From the NCBI RefSeq assembly GCF_032598905.1, contig NZ_CP122458.1, positions 2,480,001 to 2,544,000 on the forward strand: a stretch of 64,000 nt of DNA, given 5' to 3'. This document shows positions 62,694 to 64,000 of the stretch, in pieces. Each line of letters begins with the position of its first letter. The stretch's first letter is position 1. The notes under the pieces were generated by a model. The model was not told the DNA's origin. It ran no database searches and saw only the letters and a list, made by a program, of their open reading frames with translations. Position numbers and translations under genes: made by a program. This DNA is from Streptomyces sp. 11x1. Its GTDB lineage: Bacteria; Actinomycetota; Actinomycetes; Streptomycetales; Streptomycetaceae.

Positions 62694-64000
62694 TCACGCG
62701 GTCATGCCCAGACGTGCCTGTTCCTCCTCGACGATCCGGCGCGCCAGCTCGGTGTCCGACACGTCGACCGCGTCCGGGGTGGCTTCGGCCACGGCGCTGC
62801 GTCGGGCGTAGGCGTCGAACAGGCGGGTCTTGGCCTCCAGCATCCTCACCAAGCGTTCGTCCACGCCGCCGGTGGCGAGGAGGCGGTACACGCGAACCGG
62901 CCTGACCTGCCCCATACGGTGGGCTCGGGCCACCGCCTGGTGTTCGATGGTCGGCTTGATCTGGGGTTCGCAGATGACGATGACGGAGGCAGCCTGCATG
63001 TTGAGGCCGACACCCGCCGCCTGGATCTGCCCCAAGAGCACCGCGGGGCCCGCGGTGCCGGCGAAGTCGTCGACGATCTGCTGCCGCCGCCCGGCCGGGA
63101 CGCTTCCGACGAGCGGGCCGAACACCGCAGTGCCGTCGGTGGTTCCGGCCGCAAGTGCTTCCTTCACCACGCCCAGTACGTCCTTGAAATTGGAGAAGAC
63201 CACCGTCTTCTGCCCGTTCTCGCCGGCCTCCCGAACGATCTCCCGAAGCCGGTCCAGCTTGGCCGACTTATCGGGGCGCATGTACGCGGCCCTGCGCATC
63301 GCCATGAAGTTGCCCGCGCGCACGGCTTCGCGGTACGCCTCCTCGTCCGAGACGCTCAACTCCTCCCACTCGTCGGTCTGCTGGAGACTCGGGAGTTCCG
63401 TCAGCACGTCCTCCTGGTTGCGCCGCAGGTAGACCGGGGCCACGGCCTTGCGAAAGGCGACCGATCCGGCCAAGGCGTCCCGTTCACCCAGGGAATCCGC
63501 GACATCGCCGTCGAGCATCTGGACCAGGTTGCGGAACTCCACGACCCTGTTCTCCATCGGGGTTCCGGTCATGAAGAGGGCACGCCCGCAACGCTCCGCC
63601 CACAGGGCGACCGCCTGGGACCGCTTGGCCTTCGGGTTCTTCACGAAGTGCGCTTCGTCGACCACGAGCAGTCCGACCTCCCCGCCGCCCGGTACGGGAA
63701 ATCCGCGCAGCGCATCGAACGTGGTCACCGCGACTCCGCCCCGCCCCTTCCAGTCGGCGAACGCCTCGTGCCGATCGGGGCCGTGGAGCGCCATGACAGG
63801 CAGGGCGCTGCGGGCCTCGACCTCCCGTGTCCAGTTCACCAGGACGCTCGCCGGGCAGACGACCATGAAGTGACTCTCCCCCTCGGCGGCCAGGTGCGCG
63901 AGGACGGCGATCGCCTGGATGGTCTTTCCGAGGCCCATCTCGTCGCCGAGTATCACCTTGCGCTGCGCGAGTGCGAACCGCGCGCCGAACGCCTGGTAGC
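62694..64000 (-). CDS. SNF2/SWI2-family helicase, C-terminal part (partial)
   Basis: The frame is open to the right edge, and the start lies outside the window. In order: Ala-Gln-Arg-Lys-Val-Ile-Leu-Gly-Asp-Glu-Met-Gly-Leu-Gly-Lys-Thr (motif I), Val-Cys-Pro-Ala-Ser-Val-Leu-Val-Asn-Trp (Ia), Val-Val-Asp-Glu-Ala-His (II), Met-Thr-Gly-Thr-Pro-Met-Glu-Asn-Arg (III), a Helicase-C half with Gly-Gln-Ile-Gln-Ala-Ala-Gly-Val-Gly-Leu-Asn (V) and Ala-Val-Ala-Arg-Ala-His-Arg-Met-Gly-Gln (VI). DNA-dependent ATPase that remodels or translocates on DNA. A missing N-terminus prevents assignment to a defence or repair subtype. Confidence 0.92.
   Translation of the reverse strand, partial: YQAFGARFALAQRKVILGDEMGLGKTIQAIAVLAHLAAEGESHFMVVCPASVLVNWTREVEARSALPVMALHGPDRHEAFADWKGRGGVAVTTFDALRGFPVPGGGEVGLLVVDEAHFVKNPKAKRSQAVALWAERCGRALFMTGTPMENRVVEFRNLVQMLDGDVADSLGERDALAGSVAFRKAVAPVYLRRNQEDVLTELPSLQQTDEWEELSVSDEEAYREAVRAGNFMAMRRAAYMRPDKSAKLDRLREIVREAGENGQKTVVFSNFKDVLGVVKEALAAGTTDGTAVFGPLVGSVPAGRRQQIVDDFAGTAGPAVLLGQIQAAGVGLNMQAASVIVICEPQIKPTIEHQAVARAHRMGQVRPVRVYRLLATGGVDERLVRMLEAKTRLFDAYARRSAVAEATPDAVDVSDTELARRIVEEEQARLGMTA

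Overview
The window looks like chromosomal DNA of a Streptomyces or very close relative. GC content and GC3 are very high, GTG and TTG starts are common, and many genes overlap by ATGA or GTGA. An aconitase sits close to a helix-turn-helix/MurA fusion gene, as I recall for SCO5999/SCO5998 of S. coelicolor. The regulators (STAND with TPR-like region, XRE with TPR-like region, SARP-type) are Streptomyces-like.

Layout. (1) 1-22284, minus strand: an operon resembling type VII (ESX/WXG100) secretion substrates. It runs from two small WXG100-like proteins at 22.3 kb through a 147-aa helical protein, a 1049-aa WXG-like protein with Asn-Pro-Asp-Gly-Ser repeats, a YbaB/EbfC-like protein and a third WXG-like protein into one enormous open frame. 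That frame starts at 16965 and is still open at the left edge (at least 5655 codons). The giant protein has a WXG/CpnT-like helical N-terminus, a Pro/Ala/Thr-rich linker, five ~445-aa blocks of six helix-turn-helix-like units each, three HExxHxxGxxD zinc-protease-like modules (two nearly identical) and a single ADP-ribosyltransferase-like cassette. (2) 22.8-36.9 kb: housekeeping and accessory genes, namely a class V aminotransferase/cysteine desulfurase-like enzyme, a STAND regulator, a broken alpha/beta hydrolase, a LuxR-type regulator, aconitase, an aminoglycoside-phosphotransferase-fold protein, a VOC protein, a DUF4236 protein, the HTH-MurA fusion and a decayed coding region. (3) 36.9-60.4 kb, minus strand: a contractile injection system (phage-tail-like particle) with cap, two sheaths, two tubes, LysM protein, split hub and spike, PAAR tip, gp25, two baseplate J-like proteins, tail protein I, fibre and a peptidoglycan amidase. 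Upstream of the structural genes lie a DUF4157 (eCIS-core) cargo protein with an AT-rich C-terminal half, a small downstream partner, and a SARP-type regulator fused to the injection-system AAA+ ATPase. (4) 60.9-62.2 kb: a divergent XRE regulator. (5) 62.7-64 kb: the C-terminal part of a SNF2 helicase.

Two dedicated delivery systems or their substrates flank the housekeeping segment. The ESX-like operon carries no EccC or other machinery gene here, so its secretion apparatus must lie elsewhere. The injection-system cluster carries a nearly complete particle gene set plus a candidate effector and partner. The most novel items are the giant HTH-array protein with protease and ADP-ribosyltransferase modules, the regulator-ATPase fusion, the DUF4157 cargo pair, and a shared ATCTC-N6-GAGATAAC palindrome upstream of aconitase and of HTH-MurA. 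All family assignments were made by eye from motifs and remembered family features; no database search was run.
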